This document shows, in pieces, positions 1 to 9,000 of a stretch of 9,736 nucleotides of DNA. The notes beneath the pieces are model-generated. The model was given only the letters and a program-made list of their open reading frames with translations, had not been told where the DNA came from and ran no database searches. This stretch comes from Flavobacteriia bacterium (lineage in GTDB: Bacteria > Bacteroidota > Bacteroidia > Flavobacteriales_D > Crocinitomicaceae): the NCBI GenBank assembly GCA_009925805.1, contig RFQF01000074.1, forward strand, positions 1 to 9,736. Direction: 5' to 3'. Every line of letters starts with the position of its first letter. Positions within the stretch are counted from its first letter, which is position 1. Made by a program: the position numbers and the translations under genes.

Positions 1-1874
1 TAGGATTAACCCTCGCGCCGAATCCGTCACATCTAGAGGCGGTAAACACGGTGGTTGAAGGAATAGCGCGTGCCAAAATAGACCATGTGCTCTATTCCGA
101 AGATAAAATTTGTCCTGTGTTGATTCATGGAGACGCCGCAATTGCAGGACAAGGAATTGTCTATGAAACCATTCAGATGGCACAATTGGATGGTTACCGA
201 GTTGGGGGTACCATTCATATTGTTGTGAATAATCAAGTAGGGTTCACTACCAATTACATGGATGGAAGATCTTCTACCTACTGCACGGATGTAGCTAAAA
301 CCACCCTTGCGCCGGTATTTCACGTGAATGGCGATGATATTGAGGCGGTCGTGCAATCCATTGAAATCGCGGTGGCGTACCGCCAAGAATTTAAACGCGA
401 TGTATTCATTGATTTACTCTGCTATCGTAAGTACGGTCACAATGAAGGGGATGAACCCAAATTCACGCAACCCAAATTATACGATCTAATCCTGAAGCAC
501 CCCAATCCTCGGGTCATTTATCAACATCAGTTGGAAACGGAAGGAATTCTTACGGCAGCTGAAGCCCAGGATATGGAGGCTCATTATGCGGATTTCTTGA
601 ACCAAGAATACGAATACGCGCTGAAAAATGAGAAAGCTCAAGTATTCGATTTCTTAAGTGCCACGTGGTTGGGTTATCGTCATGCAACCCAGGAAGATTT
701 TCATACCTCGCCGGAAACGGGAGTTCAGAAAGAGCTACTCCTGGAGCTTGGAAGAAAATTATCCACCCTCCCAGAAAACAAAAAGTACTTTCGTAAAATT
801 TCAAAAATATACGACGACCGTCTTTCAGCGATTGAAAACAGCAAGCTCGATTGGGGTTCTGCAGAAATGTTAGCGTATGCCACCTTGTTAAATGAAGGAC
901 ACAGTGTACGAATTTCCGGACAAGACGTTGAACGAGGCACCTTTTCGCACCGACATGCCGTGGTTATAACCGAAGATACGGAAGAAGAAATTTTACCGTT
1001 GAATCACCTCAACGAGCAACAAGCCGTATTTTATGCCTATAATTCCTTGCTTTCAGAATACGGTGTTTTAGGCTTTGAATACGGTTATTCCTTGGCGTAT
1101 CCCAATGGCCTAACCATTTGGGAAGCTCAATTCGGGGATTTCTTCAACGGGGCACAAATTATGGTCGATCAGTTCATTGCTGCAGGGGAAGATAAGTGGG
1201 CCACCCAATCCGGGCTCGTTATGCTACTCCCTCACGGATACGAGGGTCAAGGAGCCGAGCATTCCAGCGGAAGAATGGAACGATTTCTTCAACAAGCAGC
1301 CGACCTCAACTTACAAATTGTTAACACCTCAACCCCGGCAAACCACTTTCATGTTCTCAGAAGGCAAGTGAAACGCGATTTTCGTAAACCGTTGGTGGTT
1401 TTTTCACCAAAATTGCTACTGCGTTATCCTGCAGCCGTTTCAACGCTCGACGAAATGGCCACAGGTTGCTTTCAGGAGGTGCTCGATGATCCAGATGCGG
1501 TGGTTGAAAAAGTAGATACCTTGGTGTTTTGCTCCGGGAAGTTTTACTACGAAATGAAAGTAAAAGCAGAAGGTTATGGCGTGCACAACATGGCTTTCGT
1601 GCGTGTGGAACAATTGTACCCGCTTCCGGAAAAACAAATCCACAGCATGATTGCGAAGTATCAACCGCAGCATATTCTTTGGGCCCAAGAAGAACCAGCC
1701 AACATGGGTGCTTGGACATATATGGCCATGAATCTTCGAAGTTTGAATTTAATCGGCATTCACCGAAGCGCTAGCGCTGCCGCGGCAGAAGGATCAAAAA
1801 AACTGCATGAAAAAAGGTTAGAAAAGTTGTATACCGATTTGTTTCAATACGCAAAAATAACTCAAGAAAAATAA
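1..1874 (+). CDS. sucA: 2-oxoglutarate dehydrogenase E1 component, C-terminal part (5' end outside window)
   Basis: Thiamine-diphosphate-dependent E1 subunit of the cytoplasmic 2-oxoglutarate dehydrogenase complex. It decarboxylates 2-oxoglutarate and passes the succinyl group to the lipoyl arm of E2. The frame is already open at base 3 and runs 623 codons to TAA. The GTG at base 51 is internal, because the conserved NPSHLE motif lies upstream of it (His at 30-32); E. coli SucA has this His at about residue 260, so about 250 N-terminal residues are missing. Visible motifs: HGDAA with the Mg/ThDP-binding Asp (132-134), NNQVGFTT (228-251), YRKYGHNEGDEP (423-458), EAQFGDF with NGAQ in the transketolase-like pyrimidine domain (about 1122-1160), LLPHGYEGQGAEHSS with the conserved His at 1260-1262, and WAQEEPANMGAW near the C terminus. 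No frameshift is seen. sucB follows after 4 bases. The 2-oxoglutarate E1 assignment is firm; whether the missing N terminus carries the usual E2-binding segment cannot be seen. Confidence 0.97.
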   Translation, partial: GLTLAPNPSHLEAVNTVVEGIARAKIDHVLYSEDKICPVLIHGDAAIAGQGIVYETIQMAQLDGYRVGGTIHIVVNNQVGFTTNYMDGRSSTYCTDVAKTTLAPVFHVNGDDIEAVVQSIEIAVAYRQEFKRDVFIDLLCYRKYGHNEGDEPKFTQPKLYDLILKHPNPRVIYQHQLETEGILTAAEAQDMEAHYADFLNQEYEYALKNEKAQVFDFLSATWLGYRHATQEDFHTSPETGVQKELLLELGRKLSTLPENKKYFRKISKIYDDRLSAIENSKLDWGSAEMLAYATLLNEGHSVRISGQDVERGTFSHRHAVVITEDTEEEILPLNHLNEQQAVFYAYNSLLSEYGVLGFEYGYSLAYPNGLTIWEAQFGDFFNGAQIMVDQFIAAGEDKWATQSGLVMLLPHGYEGQGAEHSSGRMERFLQQAADLNLQIVNTSTPANHFHVLRRQVKRDFRKPLVVFSPKLLLRYPAAVSTLDEMATGCFQEVLDDPDAVVEKVDTLVFCSGKFYYEMKVKAEGYGVHNMAFVRVEQLYPLPEKQIHSMIAKYQPQHILWAQEEPANMGAWTYMAMNLRSLNLIGIHRSASAAAAEGSKKLHEKRLEKLYTDLFQYAKITQEK

Positions 1875-1878
1875 AAGT

Positions 1879-3129
1879 ATGGCAATCCTTGAAATGAAAG
1901 TCCCATCGCCCGGAGAATCGATTTCGGAAGTAGAAATTGCTCAATGGCTTGTGCAAGACGGAGATTACGTAGAAAAAGACCAAGCAATCGCCGAGGTGGA
2001 TTCCGATAAGGCTACCTTGGAATTACCCGCGGAACAAAGCGGAATCATTACCCTAAAAGCAGCCGATGGCGATACCGTAAAAGTAGGTCAGGTTGTTTGC
2101 TTAATTGACACCAGCGCTGCTAAGCCTGAGGGAAGTACTCCTCCGGTTGTTGCGCCAAATCCTATCCCAGCATCTTCACCTGAACCAGTAAAAACAGAGC
2201 AATTACCTAATCCTAATCCAGTTGCCACCTATGCTGCAGGAACACCTTCGCCAGCCGCAGCGAAGTTGATGGCTGAAAATAACGTTTCTCAAAAGCAAAT
2301 TACGGCTACTGGAAAAGAGGGACGAATCACGAAAAACGACGTGGTACAAGCGATATCTGCCGGATTTGATACCAACGCAGCTAACGGATGGGGAGGTTCC
2401 CGTGAGGTATCACGTGAAAAAATGTCCATGCTTCGAAGAAAAATAGCGGAGCGTTTGGTTTCAGTAAAAAATCAAACGGCCATGCTAACAACGTTCAACG
2501 AAATCGACATGAAACCGGTGATGGATTTACGCGCAAAGTATAAGGATGCTTTCGCAAAACACCACGAAGTGAACCTTGGGTTTATGTCGTTTTTTACCAA
2601 AGCAGTAACAGAAGCGCTGAACTTATTCCCGGCAGTGAATGGCCAAATCGATGGAAATGAAATGGTATTCCATAACTATGCTGATATCGGTATTGCCGTT
2701 TCTTCGCCAAAAGGGCTGATGGTTCCTGTAGTTCGCAATGCGGAACAAATGAGTTTAGCGGATATTGAACGCGAGATTAAGCGCTTAGCTATAAAAGCTC
2801 GTGAAGGAAAAATTACTCCCGAAGACATGACCGGAGGAACCTTTACCATCACCAACGGTGGCGTTTTTGGTTCCATGCTTTCCACACCCATCATCAATCC
2901 GCCGCAATCCGCGATTCTTGGAATGCATAACATTGTTGAACGGCCGGTAGCAATCCAAGGAAAGGTAGAAATTCGCCCAATCATGTACGTAGCCCTATCG
3001 TACGACCATCGAATCATTGATGGAAAAGAATCCGTGGGCTTTTTGGTGAAAGTGAAAGAAATGATTGAAAATCCCGAAAGAATGATTTTTGGTTCCAAGG
3101 ATCCCGCAGAAGTACTTTTAGGATTGTAA
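1879..3129 (+). CDS. sucB: Dihydrolipoyllysine succinyltransferase, E2 of 2-oxoglutarate dehydrogenase
   Basis: E2 core subunit that transfers the succinyl group from its lipoyl arm to CoA, giving succinyl-CoA. The 416 residues show the full E2 layout. A single lipoyl domain spans about residues 2-77, with the lipoylated lysine in DSDKATLE (Lys44, bases 2008-2010). A Pro/Ala-rich linker covers about 80-122. The peripheral subunit-binding domain spans about 123-160 (SPAAAKLMAENNV to GRITKNDVV). The acyltransferase domain runs from about 178 to the end, with the catalytic motif DHRIIDG (His377, Asp381). Length and architecture match SucB of other bacteria. Its place directly after sucA and the typical SucB lipoyl and catalytic sequences favour the succinyl enzyme over a pyruvate or branched-chain E2. 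ATG 1879 is chosen because it opens the lipoyl domain and lies 4 bases after the sucA stop. There is no clear Shine-Dalgarno; the upstream bases are A-rich, as is usual in Bacteroidota. An E3 gene is not in the window. Confidence 0.97.
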   Translation: MAILEMKVPSPGESISEVEIAQWLVQDGDYVEKDQAIAEVDSDKATLELPAEQSGIITLKAADGDTVKVGQVVCLIDTSAAKPEGSTPPVVAPNPIPASSPEPVKTEQLPNPNPVATYAAGTPSPAAAKLMAENNVSQKQITATGKEGRITKNDVVQAISAGFDTNAANGWGGSREVSREKMSMLRRKIAERLVSVKNQTAMLTTFNEIDMKPVMDLRAKYKDAFAKHHEVNLGFMSFFTKAVTEALNLFPAVNGQIDGNEMVFHNYADIGIAVSSPKGLMVPVVRNAEQMSLADIEREIKRLAIKAREGKITPEDMTGGTFTITNGGVFGSMLSTPIINPPQSAILGMHNIVERPVAIQGKVEIRPIMYVALSYDHRIIDGKESVGFLVKVKEMIENPERMIFGSKDPAEVLLGL

Positions 3130-3142
3130 TTTTCAACGCTCC

Positions 3143-5407
3143 ATGGCAAAAATTAGAAAGCAAGATGCGCTGGATTACCACGCAACCGGTCGACCCGGCA
3201 AAATTGAGGTAATCCCTACCAAACCTTATTCTTCCCAACGCGATTTGTCGTTGGCCTATTCACCTGGGGTGGCTGAACCTTGCCTTAAAATTGCCGAAAA
3301 CAAAGACGATGTTTACAAATACACGGCAAAATCTAATTTAGTCGCTGTGATTTCTAATGGAACAGCAGTTTTAGGGCTTGGAGATATTGGTGCTGAAGCT
3401 TCGAAACCCGTGATGGAAGGAAAAGGACTGCTGTTTAAAATCTTCGCAGATATCGATGTTTTTGATATTGAAATTGATGCCAAGGACCCCGAACTTTTTA
3501 TTCAAACCGTTAAAGCGATTGCGCCTACTTTTGGAGGAATTAATCTCGAGGACATCAAGGCTCCCGAGGCCTTTGAAATTGAGCGACGCTTGAAAGATGA
3601 ACTCGACATTCCGGTGATGCACGATGACCAACATGGAACGGCCATCATTACTTCTGCCGCCTTGTTAAACGCTTTGGAATTAGCTAGAAAACGTATTGAC
3701 CGGGTTAAAGTGGTTATTTCAGGCGCTGGAGCCTCAGCCCTTTCTTGTGCTAAACTCTATGTTGCTCTGGGGGTAAAACTATCCAACATCTACATGTTCG
3801 ACTCCAAAGGTCTGATTGGATCATTCCGAACGGATTTGGATGATATGAAATCCTTCTTTGCCGTTCATTCAAAGGATGTTTCCTTCGATATGGCCTTTAA
3901 GGGTGCCGATGTGTTTTTAGGATTGTCCAAGGCAGGTTTGGTTTCAAAGGACATGATAAAAAAAATGGCCAAAGATCCAATCGTGTTCGCTTTGGCAAAC
4001 CCGGATCCTGAAATTTCTTATAAAGACGCCACTTCGGTGAGAAAAGACATTATTATGGCAACCGGTCGTTCGGATCATCCGAATCAGGTGAACAATGTAC
4101 TAGGGTTCCCCTTTATTTTTAGAGGAGCGTTGGATGTTCGGGCGACAACGATCAATGAAGCGATGAAGTTAGCAGCGGTGAAAGCGATTGCCTCACTAGC
4201 CAAAGAAACCATTCCTGAAGAGGTGATTCAAGCGTATGGTGAAAAAAACATTGCATTTGGAAGAGATCAAATCATTCCAAAACCCTTGGATCCTCGCTTG
4301 ATTTATTCAGTAGCTCCTGCTGTGGCACGTGCCGCTATGGAATCCGGAGTTGCTAAAAATCCGATAAAAGATTGGAGCAGGTACGAGACGGAATTGAAAG
4401 CGCGTTTGGGATTGGATAATGAATTATTACGAAACATTACCACGAAAGCCCAGAGCAATCCTAAAAAAGTGGTGTTTGCCGAAGCCGATAATATTAAAAT
4501 TTTAAAAGCAGCTCAAGTAGCCTACGACGAAGGAGTAGCCTTTCCGATATTATTGGGAGAACGTAAAATCATCCAACAATTGATGGAAGAATACGGGGTT
4601 GAATTACCTGAAACCACGATTTTAGACCCTAAGGAGGAAGATGAGGAAGAGCGAAGATTGCTTTTTGGTCAGGAGTATTTTAAGCGAAGAAAACGAAAAG
4701 GAATTACAGAATTCGAGGCTATAAAACTCATGCGCGAAAGAAATCACTACGGCGCTATGATGGTAGATATGGGGTATGCGGATGCGATGATAACTGGATT
4801 AACCCGTTCTTATCGTTCTTCCGTAAGCCCGCTGTTTCAAATTATTGGAACCGAGGAAAACGTAAAAACAGCCTCGGGAATGTACATTCTAAATACCAAA
4901 CGGGGTCCCTTGTTTTTAGCCGATACCACCGTAAACCTCAACCCTACTGCAGAACAAATTGCGGAAATTACCGTGAACGTAGCGAAAACCATTCAAAAAC
5001 TCAAGGTTAAGCCGGTTATTGCCTTGTTGAGTTATTCGAATTTTGGGTCTTCCCCCGGCCCGGATTCTGAAAAAATGAAAGACGCAGTGGAAATTTTACA
5101 TCGAAATCATCCCAATTTAGTGGTAGATGGTGAAATTCAAGCGAATTTCGCGCTCAACGCAGAAATGTTAATGGATAAGTTTCCGTTCTCCAATTTAGCC
5201 AACAAGGAAGTTAATACCCTGATTTTTCCGAATCTATCCTCAGGAAACATTTCCTATAAATTGCTCCAACAAATGACCGACAGCGATTCCATCGGGCCTA
5301 TATTAATCGGTTTACGTAAGTCCATCCATGTGGTGCAGTTAGGGGCATCCGTAAGAGAAATTATCAACATGGTAAAAGTGGCCGTAATCGATGCGCAAAA
5401 CAAGTAA
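3143..5407 (+). CDS. maeB: Malic enzyme with C-terminal phosphotransacetylase-like domain (MaeB type)
   Basis: Oxidative decarboxylation of malate to pyruvate with reduction of NAD(P), cytoplasmic; supplies pyruvate and, in the MaeB class, usually NADPH. At 754 residues it matches the hybrid class (E. coli MaeB is about 759). Malic enzyme part, about 1-430: SLAYSPGVAEPCL with the catalytic Tyr39; MEGKG with the likely catalytic Lys94; NLEDIKAPEAF (134-144) and HDDQHGTA (160-167) with metal-binding acidic residues; dinucleotide-binding GAGASA (194-199) followed by FDSKG; ALANPDPE (283-290); ATGRSDHPNQVNN (306-318). PTA-like part, about 438-754: KKVVFAEADN, a highly charged helix at about 496-520, LLSYSNFGSS (628-637) and FPNLSSGNISYKLLQ (695-709). 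In characterised relatives this second domain is regulatory, binding acetyl-CoA as an inhibitor; that the same holds here is inference. Cofactor choice cannot be settled by eye. The gene lies 13 bases after sucB and 3 before ruvA. Confidence 0.95.
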   Translation: MAKIRKQDALDYHATGRPGKIEVIPTKPYSSQRDLSLAYSPGVAEPCLKIAENKDDVYKYTAKSNLVAVISNGTAVLGLGDIGAEASKPVMEGKGLLFKIFADIDVFDIEIDAKDPELFIQTVKAIAPTFGGINLEDIKAPEAFEIERRLKDELDIPVMHDDQHGTAIITSAALLNALELARKRIDRVKVVISGAGASALSCAKLYVALGVKLSNIYMFDSKGLIGSFRTDLDDMKSFFAVHSKDVSFDMAFKGADVFLGLSKAGLVSKDMIKKMAKDPIVFALANPDPEISYKDATSVRKDIIMATGRSDHPNQVNNVLGFPFIFRGALDVRATTINEAMKLAAVKAIASLAKETIPEEVIQAYGEKNIAFGRDQIIPKPLDPRLIYSVAPAVARAAMESGVAKNPIKDWSRYETELKARLGLDNELLRNITTKAQSNPKKVVFAEADNIKILKAAQVAYDEGVAFPILLGERKIIQQLMEEYGVELPETTILDPKEEDEEERRLLFGQEYFKRRKRKGITEFEAIKLMRERNHYGAMMVDMGYADAMITGLTRSYRSSVSPLFQIIGTEENVKTASGMYILNTKRGPLFLADTTVNLNPTAEQIAEITVNVAKTIQKLKVKPVIALLSYSNFGSSPGPDSEKMKDAVEILHRNHPNLVVDGEIQANFALNAEMLMDKFPFSNLANKEVNTLIFPNLSSGNISYKLLQQMTDSDSIGPILIGLRKSIHVVQLGASVREIINMVKVAVIDAQNK

Positions 5408-5410
5408 CCC

Positions 5411-5986
5411 ATGATCGGACAACTTCAAGGACAGTTTATTGAAAAATTACCTACGCAATTAGTCATTGATTGCCATGGGGTAGGGTACGAAGTCAAAATT
5501 TCACTAAACACGTTTACCGCCCTAGGCAACTCCAATTCAGGAACTGTTTATACCAAGCTAATCGTTCGAGAAGATGCGCATTTGCTCTACGGGTTTCACG
5601 CCAAAGAGGAACGGGAAATGTTCAACCACTTAATCAGCGTTTCAGGCATTGGCCCCAATACAGCCATGATCATGCTTTCTTCCATGCTTCCGGAGGATAT
5701 TGCCCGAGCAATTCAAACTGAAGACGTTTTAACTATTCAAAAAATTAAAGGAATAGGTGCTAAAACAGCCCAAAGGGTAATCCTTGATTTAAAAGGAAAA
5801 GTGTTAAAATTGTCGGAGCAGGCGCAAAATATTTTCGGTGGAAACAATACAAATCGATTTGATGCGTTAACGGCGCTGGTTTCTTTAGGATTTGATAAAA
5901 AAGCCTCCGAAAAAGCCTTGGAACGAATCGATACAGGGGCTGAACCGGTGGAATTTTTAATTAAAGAAGCCTTAAAAATTTTATAG
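5411..5986 (+). CDS. ruvA: Holliday junction branch migration protein RuvA
   Basis: RuvA tetramers bind four-way DNA junctions and load the RuvB motor for branch migration in recombination repair. The 191-residue length is within the usual range (about 190-205). All three domains are present: an N-terminal OB-fold domain (about 1-63, beginning MIGQLQG and containing VGYEV); a tandem helix-hairpin-helix domain with SGIGPNTA (78-85) and KGIGAKTAQR (113-122), the second followed by VILDLKGK; a linker at about 135-148 containing GGNNTN; and a small C-terminal RuvB-binding domain (about 150-191, with ALVSLGFDKKASEKAL). ATG 5411 gives the canonical N terminus and lies 3 bases after the maeB stop, which suggests translational coupling. 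ruvB and ruvC are not in the window, as is common in Bacteroidota where ruvA is often separate. The stop codon TAG shares its last G with the GTG start of the next gene. Confidence 0.97.
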   Translation: MIGQLQGQFIEKLPTQLVIDCHGVGYEVKISLNTFTALGNSNSGTVYTKLIVREDAHLLYGFHAKEEREMFNHLISVSGIGPNTAMIMLSSMLPEDIARAIQTEDVLTIQKIKGIGAKTAQRVILDLKGKVLKLSEQAQNIFGGNNTNRFDALTALVSLGFDKKASEKALERIDTGAEPVEFLIKEALKIL

Positions 5987-5988
5987 TG
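5984..5988 (+). promoter_or_regulatory. Stop/start overlap TAGTG joining ruvA and sprA
   Basis: The ruvA stop TAG (5984-5986) shares its G with the sprA start GTG (5986-5988). This arrangement usually means the downstream gene is translated by ribosomes that terminate on the upstream one. A purine-rich stretch AAAGAAG lies at about 5963-5969, but at roughly 16 bases from the GTG it is too far to be a convincing Shine-Dalgarno. Coupling is inference from spacing. Confidence 0.6.
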
Positions 5989-6069
5989 AATTGGAATAAT
6001 CGGCATAGACGGTCGCTCGTTGTTGTGTTGGGTCTATTGTTGACCCTTTCGCCGTTTATTGGGGTAGCG
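5986..6069 (+). other. Predicted Sec signal peptide of SprA
   Basis: Codons 1-28 of sprA encode a basic start (Arg6, His7, Arg8, Arg9), a hydrophobic core (about residues 11-25, rich in Val and Leu) and a small-residue end G-V-A before Gln29, fitting signal peptidase I cleavage after Ala28. There is no cysteine at the cleavage site, so it is not a lipoprotein signal. This matches export of SprA to the outer membrane and supports the GTG start. Confidence 0.82.
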
Positions 6070-9000
6070 CAAGGCTTGCCTTTTCCTATTAACCCTTCTT
6101 GGAATAGTTATAACAACAATCCTCAATCCTTCGACCTGGGAGATCCCAGCAACATGCAGCAATCGATTGAATACGACCCTGAAACAGGCCGCTATGTATT
6201 TAAGCAAACGGTTGGGCAAGGGCTCTTGTTCAGAAATCCAACGGCCATGTCGCAAGAAGATTATTTGAATTTCAAAAACAAGCAATTCGAAGGGCAAAAT
6301 TGGGAACAAAATATCGAGGAAGAATCCGTGGTAGGACGATCCTTCGAATTACCCATTAAAATTGGAAGCAAGGTTTTTGAAAGTATTTTCGGTCCTGGAG
6401 GTATCGTTATTCGTCCTCAAGGTAACGTTGAGGTGCAGCTCGGATTAAACCACTCGCGTTATGATAACCCCATTCTTCCGATGCGGCAACGGCGCATAAC
6501 ACGTTTTGATTTCCAACAGAACATCAACATGGACATTGTGGGTCAAATTGGTTCACGCCTGAAAATTGGCGCCAAATACAACACCCAAGCCGCCTTTGAT
6601 TTTGAGAATATTTCCAAGTTGGAGCATACCGGAGACGAAGATCAAATTATTCAAAAGGTGGCCCTTGGGCAAGTGAGTTTAAGTTTACCAACGTCCCTTA
6701 TTCAAGGTTCTCAAACCCTTTTCGGCGCAAAAACGCAACTGAAATTTGGTCGGTCTACGTTTGATTTGATTTTGGCACAATCCAAGGGAAAACGCCAAGA
6801 AATCAATATCACCGGTAAATCCCAAGTACAAAAATTCGAAATTACCGCCGATAATTACGAGTCGAATCGACACTATTTCCTTAACCTGTTCTACCACGAC
6901 GACTACGACTCAGCCATGATGAGCTTGCCCAACGTCAACGCAACACGCTACATTACCCGAATTGAAGTTTGGGTGACCAACCGATCCAACATTACTGATA
7001 ATACACGCAACATTCTCGCTTTTTCCGATTTGGGCGAAGGAAAGCAGGTCAATTGTCAAGGAAACCCGGGAGGCTACACCTCAGGAGTAGAACCCGATAA
7101 TCAAGCCAACAATCTCTACGATTGGGCTGCCAATCAACCGCTAATTCGCAATTTTTTAACAGCGGTACCGGCGTTGAATAATCAAGTTTCCGCACCTGGT
7201 CCTTTCAAACAAGCCATTGATTATGAAAAAGTAGAAAACGCCAGAAAACTGACAGATCAAGAATTTTCCTACAATGCCTTGTTGGGATACTTGTCCTTAA
7301 ACAATCCCCTAAACAACGATGAGGTATTGGCCGTAGCTTACGAATATACCTATCGCGGACAAACCTATCAAGTGGGTGAATTTTCTACCGATGGTTCCTC
7401 AGGACAGGAAGCCCTTATTTTGAAATTATTGAAACCTACGATTACAAGTCCTAAAAATAAAATTTGGGATTTGATGATGAAAAATGTCTATTCGATTGGA
7501 GCCTATCAGGTGGATCAATCCGGGTTTAAAGTGGACATCTTTTACAATAACCCAGCTACAAGTGTTCCGCTTCCGGTCTTTCCAATGGCTGGATTGGACG
7601 ATAAACAATTGGTTACGCTGCTCGAAATGGACCGCTTAAATCAAAACAATCAACCGTTTTCGGATGGGGTATTTGATTATGTGCCCTTTACGGTAAACGG
7701 GCCCAAAATAGAAAACGGGGGAACCATCAACCGTAAAAACGGAAGGATCTTTTTCTCCACCGTTGAACCTTTCGGAAAAACCTTGGCTAATAAATTACAG
7801 TCCATTGGCATTTCACAAAACGTAATCAATTCCATCGCCTATTATGAATTGTATGATTCCACCAAAACAGCAGCCCAGCAGATCCCAAGTAAAAACCGAT
7901 TCTTATTCAAAGGCGAATACCAATCATCCATCAGTTCCGACATTCCCCTAAATGCCCTAAACGTGCCGCAAGGAGCGGTAACTGTAACCGCTGGAGGAAT
8001 AAAATTGGTAGAAGGTACCGATTACTCCGTAGACTACAATTTGGGGAGAGTTAAAATACTCAACACGGGAATCTTAGAGTCCAACACGCCCATAAAAATT
8101 TCCATTGAGAGCAATTCCGTTTTTGGATTTCAAGCAAGATCTTTAATGGGAGGACATTACCAATATCGTCTTAGTGACAAAATGAAATTTGGTGCAACGT
8201 GGGTACGCATGTCCGAACGACCCATCACGCAGAAAGTTGATTTTGGAAGTGAACCCTTTAAAAATAATATCCTAGGAGTAGATTTTAGTATACGAACCGA
8301 CCTTCCTTTTTTAACACGATTGGTGGATTTACTCCCGGTCATTTCTACCAACCAGATGTCAACGCTTTCTGTTACCGGGGAGGCAGCATACTTGATTCCC
8401 GGGCAGCCTAAAGTCATTAATAAGTCGGGAATTTCGTACGTAGACGACTTTGAAGCCAGTCAGAGTACCATTGATCTTAAATCGGCATCTGCCTGGCGTT
8501 TAGCCTCCATTCCTCAAGGCCAACCGGACCTTTTCCCCGAAGCCGCTACGCAGTCTCTTGCCGCAGGGTTTCGACGGGCTAAAATGGCTTGGTATACCAT
8601 CGACCCGTTATTTTATCAAAGCAATAACCTAACACCTCAACACATTAAGGAGAATGCCTCCATGTTGGCCGATAGCCGAATGCGCTTGGTCAATTTTACC
8701 GATATTTTTCCCAACCAACAGTTGCAATACGGATCAATTCCCAACATTACCGTGTTCGATGTTTGCTATTATCCCAAAGAAAGGGGAATGTACAACTATG
8801 ACACAACGAACACCGTAGATAGCATAGGGCATTTTATTAATCCCGAAAACCGCTGGGCGGGAATTATGCGCGGGCTTTCTACCAATGATTTTGAGTTGGC
8901 GAATGTTCAATATATTCAGTTTTGGATGTTGGATCCATTCAACGATGATGCTGAAAATGAAAATCCGAATTCTTTCATGAACGGAGGAGATTTATATCTA

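Noticed and set aside
51..53. GTG as the start of the E1 gene
   Set aside because: The frame is open upstream to the window edge and encodes the conserved NPSHLE active-site segment, so this GTG is an internal valine codon.
33..386. Minus-strand open frame of 117 codons opposite sucA
   Set aside because: It is fully antisense to strongly conserved E1 active-site motifs and its translation resembles no family I know; it is a shadow frame.
1392..1410. Small inverted repeat TTGGTG - 7 base loop - CACCAA with a T-run in the loop
   Set aside because: It lies inside the conserved sucA coding sequence (KPLVVFSPK), the stem is only 6 pairs, and the T-run is in the loop rather than after the stem, so it is not a terminator.
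3130..3142. Possible promoter or terminator between sucB and maeB, the largest spacer
   Set aside because: Thirteen bases are too few for a Bacteroidota promoter with -33 and -7 elements and contain no inverted repeat.
2676..3149. Minus-strand open frame of 157 codons opposite the sucB catalytic domain
   Set aside because: It mirrors the E2 acyltransferase frame, shows no recognisable domain, and would run against the whole gene string.
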